A stretch of 64,000 nucleotides of DNA from Enterococcus canis NBRC 100695 (GTDB lineage: Bacteria; Bacillota; Bacilli; Lactobacillales; Enterococcaceae). The notes under the pieces were generated by a model. It made no database searches, was not told the origin of the DNA, and saw only the letters and a list, made by a program, of their open reading frames with translations. Positions 20,470-29,827 of the stretch are shown here, one piece after another; positions within the stretch are counted from its first letter, which is position 1; each line of letters starts with the position of its first letter. The stretch covers positions 186,001 through 250,000 of the forward strand of contig NZ_BCQJ01000002.1 in NCBI RefSeq assembly GCF_001544375.1. Reading direction: 5' to 3'. Made by a program: the position numbers and the translations under genes.

Positions 20470-20763
20470 TTAATCTTCCTCTTTTTGCTTGATTCGTTCC
20501 GCTCGCTGTGTCGCTTTTTCCGCAACATCACGTTGTTCGTTTGAAAAATAATTTTCGGTACCAAGATTTTGGCCAGTCAAATCAACCGTACCCTTAGGGC
20601 CGCGATTCAAGCCGCCTAAACCAGTATCTACCATGGGACCCCACCCGCTTTTAATCGGTTCTTTCCCTTGCGCCCGCAGCTGTGCGTTGCGTTTCCGCAA
20701 CTTTTCACTTTTTTCCATTCGTCGCTGCTGCATGGTTTTTTCCATATCTTCAAAAATCGACAT
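20470..20763 (-). CDS. Hypothetical charged protein, 97 residues
   Basis: A highly charged soluble protein. Residues 1-37 are a probable amphipathic or coiled helix (FEDMEKTMQQRRMEKSEKLRKRNAQLRAQ), the middle is a Gly-rich loop (GWGPMVDTGLGGLNRGPKGTVDLTGQNLG), and the tail is again helical and charged. I do not recognise the family. TAAGGAGG, which overlaps the stop codon of the small membrane gene upstream, is its ribosome binding site, so the two are translationally linked and face pbp5. Confidence 0.75.
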   Translation of the reverse strand: MSIFEDMEKTMQQRRMEKSEKLRKRNAQLRAQGKEPIKSGWGPMVDTGLGGLNRGPKGTVDLTGQNLGTENYFSNEQRDVAEKATQRAERIKQKEED

Positions 20764-20776
20764 TTTGGTTTCCTCC

Positions 20777-20917
20777 TTAGTGCTGGTTCCTAGTTAATAC
20801 ATAGATCCCGTACGCCAACAACAGAAAGCCTAAGAGCCAAAAGGTACTACTGCGAAACAGCCAGATATTGGCTAGTCCCAGCAAGATACAGCCAATCCCT
20901 TCAAACCATTTCCACAA
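20777..20917 (-). CDS. Small two-helix membrane protein, 46 residues
   Basis: A TTG start at 20915-20917, seven bases behind AGGAGGG, opens a 46-codon frame that stops at 20777. The sequence begins MWKWFEGIGCILLGLANIWL, then a short FRSST turn and a second hydrophobic helix ending YGIYVLTRNQH. It is a hairpin-type membrane miniprotein. Its stop overlaps the ribosome binding site of the 97-residue gene. It is transcribed divergently from pbp5. I know of no described function. Confidence 0.7.
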   Translation of the reverse strand: MWKWFEGIGCILLGLANIWLFRSSTFWLLGFLLLAYGIYVLTRNQH

Positions 20918-20985
20918 AATGCACCCTCCTACTCTCTCTTTATTTTACTAAAATTTCTCTCAGTACGCTATTAGTATTTTTACAT

Positions 20986-21004
20986 AAACTATTCAAAATA
21001 GTTT
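20986..21004. promoter_or_regulatory. Palindromic candidate operator upstream of pbp5
   Basis: Perfect inverted repeat AAACTATT-N3-AATAGTTT ending two bases before the extended -10 of pbp5, so it occupies the -35 region. It is a natural repressor or activator position. Confidence 0.55.
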
Positions 21005-21012
21005 GTTATAAT
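21004..21012 (+). promoter_or_regulatory. Extended -10 promoter of pbp5
   Basis: TGTTATAAT with -10 TATAAT at 21007-21012, about 36 bases upstream of the TTG start. No recognisable -35 hexamer at the right distance. Confidence 0.65.
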
Positions 21013-21048
21013 AAACTGCTCATAATTTATTCCTTAGGAGGCAAACCA

Positions 21049-23049
21049 TTGCGAAGTCAAAAAAAGAAGAAATGGCCTTTAATACTTATCAGTAGTATCT
21101 TAGTCATAGCCGCTGCCGGTGGCTGGTTTGGTTGGCAGTACTACTCTCAGCAAAAAGCGCTGGCGGCGGCTGAAACTACCGTTAAAAAGTTTACCGAGGT
21201 CTTCACTAAAAATAAAACCGATCAATTGACGACTTTACTTGACGCCGATGCGCTAAAACGTAACGGATTCACCGAAGATGAGGTCCAACAGAAATATGCA
21301 GCTATTTTGACTGGTATCGGTGCCAGTGATATGCAGGTTAGTGATCTAACCGTTACTTCTAAAGAAGACGGCTTTGAATTTTCCTTTAAACTAGCTTTTT
21401 CCACTGGTTTAGGACGGCTAGCGGACCTGCAATATGATGGACTGGTGAAAAACGAAAAAATCGAATGGTATCCTGGCTTGATTCTCCCTGGCATGACAGG
21501 CAAGGATAAAATTAGTTATACTGCTTCCGAACCAGTTCGTGGCGAGATTTTGGATCGTAACGGTACCGGGCTTGCTATCAATCAAGACTTTTATCAAATC
21601 GGAGTCGTACCAAAAGACTTAGGCGACGGCGCTGACAAGGCCGCCAATCTTAAAGCTATCAGTAACGCTTATGGTATTGAAGTCAAAACGATTGAAAAAG
21701 CCCTCGCACAGGATTGGGTTCAGCCTGATTATTTTGTGCCTTTAAAAATCGTCGAAAAAGAACCAAAAGAAATGACCGGGTTGGCTACACAGACAGTCAA
21801 GGGTCGCTACTATCCATTAAAAGATGCTGGCGCGCAACTAGTAGGGTATCTTGGAAAAGTTACCGCTGAGGACATTGAGAAAAATCCAGCCTTGTCTGCT
21901 GACAGTGAAATTGGCCGTAGTGGTCTAGAAATGGCTTATGATAAACGACTGCGCGGTCAAGCCGGAGGACGGTTAGCCATTACTGATGAAAATGGCACAG
22001 TTAAACAGGTTCTGCAAGAAGTCGAGGAAGCCGATGGTGAAACAATCCGGCTGACGATCGATGCGAAGGCCCAAAAAATTGCTTTTGACAGTCTGGCTGG
22101 AGCACCCGGCTCCACTGTCGCCCATGATCCCCAAACAGGCGAACTATTAGTGGCGGCAAGCTCGCCCAGCTTTGACCCGAATAAAATGACACAAGGCATT
22201 TCACAAAAAGATTATGATGCTTATAATAATGATCCTTTGTTACCTTTTACGAGTCGTTTTGCGACCCGCTACGTTCCTGGCTCCACTTTTAAAATAATCA
22301 CGGCTGGTATTGGCTTAGATGCTGGCACTATTGATCCTTCACAAAAAATCGCCATCTCTGGCTTAAAATGGCAAAAAGACGCTTCATGGGGCGACTACTG
22401 GGCCACCCGCGTCCAAGATGTACCAGAAGTCAATTTGTTGGATGCCTTAATCTATTCTGACAACATCTATTTTGCCCAAGAAACGTTGAAAATGGGCGAA
22501 GATACTTTCCGTAAAGGCCTAAACAACTTTATTTTCGGTGAAGAGTTAGATCTGCCCATTGCCATGACACCGGCCCAAATTTCCAATGAAGACACGTTTG
22601 GCTCGGAAATTCTGCTAGCAGATACCGGCTATGGTCAGGGCGAATTACTTATTAGTCCTATTCAACAGCTAACGATGTATTCCTTTGTACCTAATCACGG
22701 TACACTCGTATATCCTGTTATTGAGAAGTCTGAGCAGCCTAAGACCAAAGCGGTTATCAAAGCCGATTCCGCCAAGCAAGTAGATCAAGACCTACAAACT
22801 GGCGTCACTGATCCAACCGGCCTCGTTCACCCTTTAGCAAGTTTAGGCGTGTCCTTAGGTGCGAAAACAGGAACGGCAGAGATCAAAGAAAAACAAGATA
22901 CTACCGGACAAGAAAATAGTTTCCTTTACGCTTATGATGCGGCAAGTCAAAAATATGCGATCCTAACTTTTATTGAGGACTCCCGTAATCACATGACAGC
23001 TATCAGTATTGCACCAGAATTACTGCAATATTTAGCGGAAAACTACTAA
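21049..23049 (+). CDS. pbp5: Low-affinity class B penicillin-binding protein, PBP5 type
   Basis: A 666-residue membrane-anchored transpeptidase. Order: cytoplasmic basic start, one helix (about 10-28), NTF2-like MecA N-terminal domain (about 38-150), dimerisation domain, transpeptidase domain. Active-site motifs are STFK (Ser412, Lys415), SDN (470-472) and KTG (606-608). Overall sequence strongly resembles E. faecium PBP5, which cross-links peptidoglycan when other PBPs are blocked and gives intrinsic cephalosporin tolerance. Phe475 follows SDNIY at the place where E. faecium PBP5 varies between Met, Thr and Ala (position 485 by my recollection). Start is TTG at 21049 with TTAGGAGGC upstream. 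Confidence 0.93.
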   Translation: MRSQKKKKWPLILISSILVIAAAGGWFGWQYYSQQKALAAAETTVKKFTEVFTKNKTDQLTTLLDADALKRNGFTEDEVQQKYAAILTGIGASDMQVSDLTVTSKEDGFEFSFKLAFSTGLGRLADLQYDGLVKNEKIEWYPGLILPGMTGKDKISYTASEPVRGEILDRNGTGLAINQDFYQIGVVPKDLGDGADKAANLKAISNAYGIEVKTIEKALAQDWVQPDYFVPLKIVEKEPKEMTGLATQTVKGRYYPLKDAGAQLVGYLGKVTAEDIEKNPALSADSEIGRSGLEMAYDKRLRGQAGGRLAITDENGTVKQVLQEVEEADGETIRLTIDAKAQKIAFDSLAGAPGSTVAHDPQTGELLVAASSPSFDPNKMTQGISQKDYDAYNNDPLLPFTSRFATRYVPGSTFKIITAGIGLDAGTIDPSQKIAISGLKWQKDASWGDYWATRVQDVPEVNLLDALIYSDNIYFAQETLKMGEDTFRKGLNNFIFGEELDLPIAMTPAQISNEDTFGSEILLADTGYGQGELLISPIQQLTMYSFVPNHGTLVYPVIEKSEQPKTKAVIKADSAKQVDQDLQTGVTDPTGLVHPLASLGVSLGAKTGTAEIKEKQDTTGQENSFLYAYDAASQKYAILTFIEDSRNHMTAISIAPELLQYLAENY

Positions 23050-23053
23050 AAGC

Positions 23054-23114
23054 AAGACCCACCCTTAACGGACTCCTTAGATGGGGAGCACACCGTTGAG
23101 GGTGGGTCTTTTAT
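23054..23114 (+). terminator. Terminator after pbp5
   Basis: Inverted repeat AAGACCCACCCTTAACGG / CCGTTGAGGGTGGGTCTT with a 21-base loop, followed by TTATT. It also abuts the end of the convergent DUF47 gene and may work in both directions. Confidence 0.85.
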
Positions 23115-23737
23115 TAAGTATTTTTAATGACTAGACTATCAATACTATCAACGGCGTCTTCACTATCGTCAATAATATCTTCTAACTGATCCAAAATATC
23201 TTTCCATTTAATAATTTCAACTGGATCTTTTTCATTAGTAAAGAGATCTTTGGTCAGCTGACTGTACAGCTTATCTGCTTGTGCCTCAATCGAATTGACT
23301 TCTTCAATCATCTTCTTTAAGGTTTTAGAACTTTTAAACTTCGAGAACTCTTTCGTAGCCGTTTTGACACCGGCCGTAGCTTCAACAATTAGCTGGGCAA
23401 AATGTTCGATGCCCTCGCGAATCGAGGTAATCACCAAATTCTCTAAAAGGTAAGTGGTGGCATTCAAGCCATCCAAAATATCATCCAATTTATCCATAAT
23501 CTGGACGATGTCTTCACGGTCAATGGGGGTGATGAAAGCGTCATATAGCTCATTGACGATGGCTTGAACCAATTGGTCCCCTTCCCGCTCTAACGCGTGG
23601 ATACGCTCCGCTTCCGTTGTCAGGCGTGCAGGTGAGTAATCATGTAACAAATCATGTAAAATGACCGCAGCCTCATAACCATTGTTCGCTAAATGGTCCA
23701 AAGAACCAAAATAATCAAATTGTTTTTTTCGTGCCAT
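23114..23737 (-). CDS. DUF47/PhoU-like phosphate transport partner
   Basis: A 207-residue all-helical protein of the DUF47 (YkaA, PhoU-related) family. Repeated acidic motifs such as EREGDQLVQAI and IEAQADKLYSQL, and a C-terminal LEDIIDDSEDAVDSID, are the family metal-binding style helices. Such genes pair with PiT transporters, as here. The ATG at 23735-23737 is eight bases past AGGAG. The GTG three codons upstream is too close. It lies 13 bases after the transporter and is thought to control its activity. Confidence 0.9.
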   Translation of the reverse strand: MARKKQFDYFGSLDHLANNGYEAAVILHDLLHDYSPARLTTEAERIHALEREGDQLVQAIVNELYDAFITPIDREDIVQIMDKLDDILDGLNATTYLLENLVITSIREGIEHFAQLIVEATAGVKTATKEFSKFKSSKTLKKMIEEVNSIEAQADKLYSQLTKDLFTNEKDPVEIIKWKDILDQLEDIIDDSEDAVDSIDSLVIKNT

Positions 23738-23749
23738 ATTTTCCACTCC

Positions 23750-24763
23750 TTAAAAAATTGCAATAAAGAACTTTGCCATAAAGTAAGCAATCGCACCGCA
23801 GCCAGGGAAAGTCAATATCCAGGCAATCATCATTTCCTTTACGATTTGCCAGTCAACGCTAGACAAACGACGAGCTGCGCCAACACCCATGATGGCGGTA
23901 GTTTTAGTATGTGTAGTTGAGACTGGGATGCCAAAAACAGAGGCTAGAAACAGACAGATGGCTGCACTAACATCGGCCGAAAAACCTTGATATTTTTCTA
24001 ATTTCACCATATCCATCCCAACTGATTTGATGATTTTCATACCACCAACGGATGTCCCCAGACCCATCGTGAGTGAACACAACACCATCACCCAAATGGG
24101 AATCGTAAACCCATTACCTGTTTTTTCTGCAAGACCGTTATAAAAAAGACCCAGCATAAAAACTCCCATAAATTTTTGGCCATCCTGTGCGCCATGTAAG
24201 AAGGCATTTGCAGCAGCCGCCACTGCTTGACCAACCGTAAAAAATTTATTAGCAGCTCTTCTAGCAACTCCCTGAAAAATCAGCACAATAACTTTGGTAA
24301 TCAAGTAGCCCCCACCGAAGCCCATTACGGTTGAAACTATCAAGCCAATCAATACCTTCAGCCATTCTCCGCCATTAACAGCACTTAAGCCACCTAAAGC
24401 CATCGCTGAACCGGTCAATCCGGCAATGAGTGCGTGGGATTCACTAGTAGGAATGCCAAAAAACCAAGCGGCGACGGCCCACACAACAATTGAAAACAGC
24501 GAGGCAGCCAAGGCAACTTGGGAAGCATTCCCCTGGGCATCAAAGCTGACAATATTCGAGATCGTCTCGGCGACCTGTGCATTGAAATAAGTCATCACTA
24601 AAGCCCCAAAAAAATTCATCACCACTGCGATACCAATGGCCACATTGGGTTTCAAAACGCGTGTCGAAACCGCTGTGGCAATCGCGTTAGGGGCATCCGT
24701 CCACCCATTGACGAAGATGACCCCCATCACCAACACAATCGTTATGATTAATGCTATATTCAC
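23750..24763 (-). CDS. pit: PiT-family inorganic phosphate transporter
   Basis: A 337-residue membrane protein with about ten helices. The PiT signatures GWTDAPNAIATAVSTRVL (first repeat) and FGIPVSTTHTKTTAIMGVG (second repeat) are present, and the two halves are inverted repeats. It takes up phosphate with a coupling cation. I chose the GTG at 24761-24763, nine bases past AGGAG, over a TTG at 24770-24772 that abuts it. Same operon as DUF47. Confidence 0.93.
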   Translation of the reverse strand: MNIALIITIVLVMGVIFVNGWTDAPNAIATAVSTRVLKPNVAIGIAVVMNFFGALVMTYFNAQVAETISNIVSFDAQGNASQVALAASLFSIVVWAVAAWFFGIPTSESHALIAGLTGSAMALGGLSAVNGGEWLKVLIGLIVSTVMGFGGGYLITKVIVLIFQGVARRAANKFFTVGQAVAAAANAFLHGAQDGQKFMGVFMLGLFYNGLAEKTGNGFTIPIWVMVLCSLTMGLGTSVGGMKIIKSVGMDMVKLEKYQGFSADVSAAICLFLASVFGIPVSTTHTKTTAIMGVGAARRLSSVDWQIVKEMMIAWILTFPGCGAIAYFMAKFFIAIF

Positions 24764-24793
24764 TTTTTTCAACTCCTATCTTTTACATTTTAA

Positions 24794-24821
24794 ATCATAA
24801 CATAATCATTTTAATATGTAA
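24794..24821 (-). promoter_or_regulatory. Promoter of the pit-DUF47 operon
   Basis: TTACAT (24816-24821), 16-base spacer, TATGAT (24794-24799) with an extended -10 TG on the minus strand. Confidence 0.6.
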
Positions 24822-24879
24822 GCCTTTTTATAAGAAACCAGCTGACCAACTTTTACGAAAGAGCTGTAATTTCTTGCAT

Positions 24880-24912
24880 GAAAAAAGCAGCTGCCTCTAT
24901 GAGACAACTGCT
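24880..24912 (-). terminator. Terminator after typA
   Basis: Minus-strand hairpin AGCAGTTGTCTC / GAGGCAGCTGCT (two G-U pairs, 3-base loop) followed by TTTTTT. Confidence 0.85.
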
Positions 24913-24921
24913 GAAAGGATC

Positions 24922-26763
24922 TTAATCAGTAACGACCTTTTTCTTTTTCGATGCTTTTTCACGTTCACTCTTATTCAGAATTTGTTTCCGCAAGCGAATG
25001 CTTTCTGGCGTAACTTCACAATACTCATCATCATTCAAGAATTCCAAAGATTCTTCCAAAGTTAAAATTCTAGGTCTCTTGATGACAGAAGTTTGGTCTT
25101 TGTTAGCAGAACGGACGTTGGTCATTTGTTTTGCTCTCGTGATGTTGACCGTTAAGTCGTTGTCACGGCTATTTTCTCCAACGATCATTCCTTCATAGAC
25201 TTCGGTTCCTGGTTCAACGAAGACAGTCCCGCGTTCTTCAATACTCATGATAGAGTAAGTGGTTGCTTTACCAGTATCGATTGATACCAATGCACCTTGG
25301 TGACGACCACCAATTTGGCCTTGAATCATTGGCAAGTATTGGTCGAAGGTGTGGTGCATGATGCCGTAACCACGTGTCATAGACAAGAATTCAGTCGTAT
25401 AACCAATCAAACCACGAGCTGGTGCCAAGAAGATCAAACGAATTTGACCGTTTCCTGTATGGATCATATCTTGCATTTCAGCTTTCCGTTGACCTAATGA
25501 TTCAATGATGCTGCCCATGTATTCTTCGGGAGTATCAATTTGAACACGTTCAAACGGTTCGCATTTCACGCCATCAATGACGCGTTCAATCACTTTTGGA
25601 CGTGAAACTTGTAATTCATATCCTTCACGACGCATATTTTCAATTAAGATGGACAAGTGTAATTCCCCACGACCTGAAACAGTCCATTGGTCAGGTGAAT
25701 CAGTTGGATCAACTCGTAAAGAGACATCTGTTTGTAATTGGGCCATCAAACGTTCTTCGATTTTACGAGCCGTTACCCATTTCCCTTCACGACCAGCAAA
25801 TGGTGAGTTATTGACTAGGAAAGTCATTTGTAAAGTTGGTTCATCAATATGCAAGATTGGAAGTCCATCTTGGTGGTCAACTGGTGTAACTGTTTCCCCA
25901 ACGAAGATATCTTCCATTCCAGAAACAGCAATCAATTCTCCTGCTTTGGCTTCTTGGATTTCCAAACGTTGTAAGCCAAAGAAACCGAATAATTTTGTTA
26001 CACGGAATTTCTTAACAGAACCGTCTAATTTCAACAAGGCAACTTGGTCGCCAACTTTGATGCTACCGCGGAAGACACGGCCAATCCCGATACGACCAAC
26101 GTAATCATTGTAGTCCAATAATGACACTTGGAATTGCAATGGTTCGTCGCTATTGTCGACTGGTGCAGGGATGTGTTCAATGATAGTATCAAAAACGGGT
26201 GCCATTGTGTGTTCTTGGTTTGCTGGATCATCAGACAAGCTAGATGTTCCATTAATAGCAGAAGTGTAGATCACTGGGAAATCTAATTGATCGTCATCTG
26301 CCCCTAATTCAATAAATAATTCCAATACTTCATCCACAACTTCTTCTGGACGAGCGGAAGGTTTGTCGATTTTGTTGACAACAACGATTGGCGTTAAATG
26401 TTGTTCCAACGCTTTTTTCAATACAAAACGGGTTTGCGGCATCGTTCCTTCATAAGCATCGACTACCAACAATACGCCGTCAACCATTTTCATGATCCGT
26501 TCTACTTCACCACCAAAGTCCGCGTGTCCTGGTGTATCCATGATGTTAATGCGGGTTCCTTGATAGTTTACGGCCGTGTTTTTCGCTAGGATTGTGATCC
26601 CGCGTTCTTTTTCCAAGGCATTTGAGTCCATTGCGCGTTCTTGCAATTGCGTATGGCTGTCTAGAGTATCAGATTGTTTCAATAATTCATCCACGATAGT
26701 TGTTTTTCCGTGGTCAACGTGAGCAATGATTGCGACATTGCGGATATCATTTCGGTAATTCAA
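24922..26763 (-). CDS. typA: Translational GTPase TypA/BipA
   Basis: A 613-residue EF-G-like GTPase that binds the ribosome and supports 50S assembly and stress or cold growth. G motifs: AHVDHGKT (about 14-21), [13 protein letters not shown] and NKID. EF-G-like domains II, III and V follow, then the BipA-specific C-terminal domain ending in a Lys-rich tail. The start is TTG at 26761-26763 ten bases past AAGGAG, consistent with the family start MxxRNDIRN. Upstream -10 TATAAT at about 26813 with TGG. Monocistronic. Confidence 0.97.
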   Translation of the reverse strand: MNYRNDIRNVAIIAHVDHGKTTIVDELLKQSDTLDSHTQLQERAMDSNALEKERGITILAKNTAVNYQGTRINIMDTPGHADFGGEVERIMKMVDGVLLVVDAYEGTMPQTRFVLKKALEQHLTPIVVVNKIDKPSARPEEVVDEVLELFIELGADDDQLDFPVIYTSAINGTSSLSDDPANQEHTMAPVFDTIIEHIPAPVDNSDEPLQFQVSLLDYNDYVGRIGIGRVFRGSIKVGDQVALLKLDGSVKKFRVTKLFGFFGLQRLEIQEAKAGELIAVSGMEDIFVGETVTPVDHQDGLPILHIDEPTLQMTFLVNNSPFAGREGKWVTARKIEERLMAQLQTDVSLRVDPTDSPDQWTVSGRGELHLSILIENMRREGYELQVSRPKVIERVIDGVKCEPFERVQIDTPEEYMGSIIESLGQRKAEMQDMIHTGNGQIRLIFLAPARGLIGYTTEFLSMTRGYGIMHHTFDQYLPMIQGQIGGRHQGALVSIDTGKATTYSIMSIEERGTVFVEPGTEVYEGMIVGENSRDNDLTVNITRAKQMTNVRSANKDQTSVIKRPRILTLEESLEFLNDDEYCEVTPESIRLRKQILNKSEREKASKKKKVVTD

Positions 26764-26846
26764 TGTAGGTTAACTCCTTCTTTATACATGACGGTACAAA
26801 CTTCAACGGCTTATTATACCAAATTTTTTTCATGAAATATAGTAAA

Positions 26847-26871
26847 AAGTTTTCACTTTCAATGAAAACTT
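26847..26871. promoter_or_regulatory. Inverted repeat between typA and the LytTR operon
   Basis: AAGTTTTCA-N7-TGAAAACTT, perfect 9-base arms, about 165 bases upstream of the response regulator start and about 30 bases upstream of the typA -10. No T-run. Possible operator for either gene. Which protein binds is unknown. Confidence 0.4.
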
Positions 26872-27034
26872 AATAAGTAGCACTTTTTACCCTGAAAAAA
26901 GGGACATTTATGCCATTTTATTGGTAATTCAGTCCATGTTCTCGTTATCAATTAAATTTGTGGTAAACTAACGGAGATATTTTGACAACTATTCCCAAAA
27001 ATTTCATAGACATACATCAGGAGGCTTTTCTGTT

Positions 27035-27733
27035 ATGAAAATTGCAATTTGCGATGACGATTCGCGTACTGCCCATCAACTTGAAATGGCAATCTTGCAC
27101 TCACAACGAGGAAAATTTGAGATAGAGGTTTACAATAATCCCCTTCGATTGGCTAATGCGCCCGCTTTAAATAGCTACGATGCCTTCTTCCTTGATATTG
27201 AAATGCCCGAACTAAACGGGGTCCAATTGGCGCAAAAAATACGCGCTAGCGGCAATCAAAATCCTATCATTTTTTTAACTAGTTACAAACAATATATGGA
27301 AGAAGTTTTTCGTCTCCAAACTTTTGACTATCTAATCAAGCCTATCCAAGCAACAGACTTAGATAGCGTGATTGAGCGCTTATTACACTATTTAAATAGT
27401 CAAGAGACCCGCTTTGTTTTTACCTTTAACAAGGAAACACATAGCTTACCTTATTCCTCAATCTATTATTTTGAAAAGAAACGACGGACGGTTTTAATTC
27501 ATACCCAACAGGCGACATTTGAAACCTTGATGACAACACAAACGCTTTTAGATAGCCTAACTCCCCAATTTATCCAGATTCATCATTCTTACATAATTAA
27601 TAGCCGACATTTTCAGCAATTCGAAAAACAGCAGGTTGTTTTGGCGAATGGCGAAAAGCTACCATTAAGTAGAAAGTATTCAAAATCCGCAAAAGATACG
27701 ATTTTGATGCAACTAAGGGAGATTATTGGATGA
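27035..27733 (+). CDS. LytTR-type response regulator (AgrA/ComE class)
   Basis: A 232-residue regulator. Receiver domain at 1-118 with acidic pair DDD (7-9), phosphoacceptor Asp54 in FFLDIEMPE, and the K in LIKP. LytTR DNA-binding domain at about 135-232 (YYFEKKRRTVLIHTQQATFETLMT ... FIQIHHSYIINSRH). Members of this class bind paired direct repeats and control quorum, bacteriocin or autolysis genes. AGGAGG precedes the ATG. It overlaps its histidine kinase by 4 bases. Confidence 0.95.
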   Translation: MKIAICDDDSRTAHQLEMAILHSQRGKFEIEVYNNPLRLANAPALNSYDAFFLDIEMPELNGVQLAQKIRASGNQNPIIFLTSYKQYMEEVFRLQTFDYLIKPIQATDLDSVIERLLHYLNSQETRFVFTFNKETHSLPYSSIYYFEKKRRTVLIHTQQATFETLMTTQTLLDSLTPQFIQIHHSYIINSRHFQQFEKQQVVLANGEKLPLSRKYSKSAKDTILMQLREIIG

Positions 27734-29094
27734 GTAATATTGAATTAGTCTTTTCATTTTTTAATACTAGTGGACTAGATTTTTTGATTACTCCCATTGG
27801 GTTAATCGCTTATGCAATTTATTTTTTCCATATAAACCTAAAGGAGCAGAAGCTGAATACGCTCATTAAACTCCTCCTATTTTTCTGCTTGTACTGGTTA
27901 ATACAACACTTTTTCATTGCTATTTTGCCAAATGGTTTCTATTCTATTTTGACCAAAATATGGCGATTACAGCCGCCTTTTTTAATTGATACTTTCTTTT
28001 TGATTGGTCTCGGCAGTCTCTTTCTATATAAAATACATTCATCTATTTTACAAAGTATTTTCTGGATCAGCATTTTGGTCCTCACTTACACGATTGCAAA
28101 TGCTTTAACCAATCTATTTTTTGAATTTTTGCATACACAACTAATTGGGGGAACACATCCCGTCTTATTTTCATCTGTTACCCATCGACTAGTTGAACTA
28201 TTTTTATTAGGAGCCTTCGCGTGGATGATAAAGAAATGGTTTCGGCCTATCTTTACCTCTAGTCTACGAAGCGCTTCTTCACAACTTGCCTTGATAGGCA
28301 TCACCGTCCTTTCCTATCTTTTGTTAGTTTTCTTTGTCCGCGATATTTTTTATTCTAGCTTATATTCTTTTACTAATTTGAGCATCGTCATCTCGGTCGT
28401 CATCTTAATTGATGTCTTAGTTCTAGTCTTATACAGTGTCCAAGAATCCTTCTATTTAAATTTGAGACAAACTGAATTAGAAGCTCGTGCGCTTAAAGCT
28501 CAAGTCAGGGAAATTGATCGTTCAAAAGAAGAATATGAAAAATTGCGCCAATTAAAGCACGATTTAAGGAATGAGCATCTCGCTATCGTCAGCATGCTAG
28601 AAACGCAGCATGTTGATGATGCACTTTCTTATTTAAAGCAAAAATATACTCAAATGGAAGATTTAGAGACCTTCTATACATCAAATCAGACATTGAACTT
28701 TTTTCTAAACGAAAAGGCTAAAGAAGCAAAAGTGAAGAAGCTATTATTTACCCCAACAATTTTACTTCCTGAAACCCTAAAAATTCCTAGCAAAATTCTC
28801 GCTGTTGTAATAGGCAACGTTTTAGACAATGCTTTTAGTGCCGTTCAGCGTTTACCCGACCATGGCGAAGTCCATTTGCAAATGAAACTTTTTCAAAACG
28901 ATTTATTGATTGAAGTCAGCAATCCCTATGATCCAAAGGAATTAAACTCGCGAAAGCACCGCCAAACAGAAGGGATTGGCATAAAAAACGTTCAAATGAT
29001 CACTAGCGAATACGGTGGCATTTATAAGACTTGGCAACAAGAAAATTTTTACTATACTACACTCCTGTTTTTCGATGTTTCAATCAATGACTAA
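27730..29094 (+). CDS. GHKL-type sensor histidine kinase (AgrC class)
   Basis: A 454-residue kinase. The N-terminal 235 residues form six to seven membrane helices with little extracellular mass, as in AgrC/ComD peptide receptors. A coiled helix (about 245-275) leads to the H-box with His277 in RQLKHDLRNEH. The GHKL ATPase N-box is VVIGNVLDNAFSAV (about 358-371), followed by GIGIKNV. No gene for a signal peptide or AgrB-like processor is adjacent, so the stimulus is open. Confidence 0.92.
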   Translation: MSNIELVFSFFNTSGLDFLITPIGLIAYAIYFFHINLKEQKLNTLIKLLLFFCLYWLIQHFFIAILPNGFYSILTKIWRLQPPFLIDTFFLIGLGSLFLYKIHSSILQSIFWISILVLTYTIANALTNLFFEFLHTQLIGGTHPVLFSSVTHRLVELFLLGAFAWMIKKWFRPIFTSSLRSASSQLALIGITVLSYLLLVFFVRDIFYSSLYSFTNLSIVISVVILIDVLVLVLYSVQESFYLNLRQTELEARALKAQVREIDRSKEEYEKLRQLKHDLRNEHLAIVSMLETQHVDDALSYLKQKYTQMEDLETFYTSNQTLNFFLNEKAKEAKVKKLLFTPTILLPETLKIPSKILAVVIGNVLDNAFSAVQRLPDHGEVHLQMKLFQNDLLIEVSNPYDPKELNSRKHRQTEGIGIKNVQMITSEYGGIYKTWQQENFYYTTLLFFDVSIND

Positions 29095-29176
29095 ATGAAC
29101 GCTTATTTTTTTCATTATGCTATACTTATTTCATAGTATTTCCATAAACTTTCGTTAGATAAAAAGGAGTCTCGTT

Positions 29177-29827
29177 ATGCTTTTAGATATTCAGGCCTTG
29201 TCCTATCAGGTCCAAGCCCAAACGATTTTAGATCAAGTCACCTTGCAATTACCGGAAAAAGGCTATTTAACAATTTCTGGTCCATCCGGTGGTGGCAAAA
29301 GTACTTTACTGAAGCTCTGCGCACTTTTACTGACGCCTAGTAGTGGTCAAATTCTACTTGCCGGTAAAAACCAAGCCGACTACCCTGTAACGCTCTACCG
29401 CCAGGCAGTCTCCTATTGTTTCCAACAGCCGACGCTTTTTGGTAAGACGGTTTTAGACAATCTTCAGTTTCCTTATACGATTCGCCAAAAGACCTTTGAC
29501 GCCGCTTTCGCGCAACAACAATTACAGCGTGTGGCACTCCCTGCTGACTATCTCACCAAAGCGATTACGGAGTTATCCGGTGGTGAACGCCAGCGGGTTG
29601 CTTTGCTGCGGAATACCTTATTTTTACCGCAAGTTTTACTTTTGGATGAAGTTACTGCGGGGCTTGATGAAACCAACAAAAGGATTGTCCGACGCTTTAT
29701 TCAAGAGCTGGTGGAAACCGGTGTCGCTATTATGGAAGTGACCCATGATACCGAAGAACTTGCACAAGCATCACAAGTTATCTGGATTGAGAAAGGACGT
29801 GTAACCAATGGACCAGCTGACCGTTAG
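29177..29827 (+). CDS. fetA: ABC transporter ATPase, FetA-like iron exporter subunit
   Basis: A 216-residue ATPase. Walker A GPSGGGKST (about 35-43), signature ELSGGERQRVALLR and Walker B QVLLLDEVTAGLD are intact, with the H-loop His in VTHDTEEL. Short length and the FetB-type partner identify the FetAB (YbbL-YbbM) family, which exports iron and helps under peroxide stress in E. coli. Export of iron here is inferred from the family. AAAAGGAG precedes the ATG. It overlaps fetB by 20 bases. TGCTATACT at 29118-29126 is a likely -10. Confidence 0.88.
   Translation: MLLDIQALSYQVQAQTILDQVTLQLPEKGYLTISGPSGGGKSTLLKLCALLLTPSSGQILLAGKNQADYPVTLYRQAVSYCFQQPTLFGKTVLDNLQFPYTIRQKTFDAAFAQQQLQRVALPADYLTKAITELSGGERQRVALLRNTLFLPQVLLLDEVTAGLDETNKRIVRRFIQELVETGVAIMEVTHDTEELAQASQVIWIEKGRVTNGPADR

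Noticed and set aside
20986-21004. Inverted repeat read as a terminator
   Set aside because: Short AT-rich arms, 3-base loop, no T-run and position in a promoter. Operator is more plausible.
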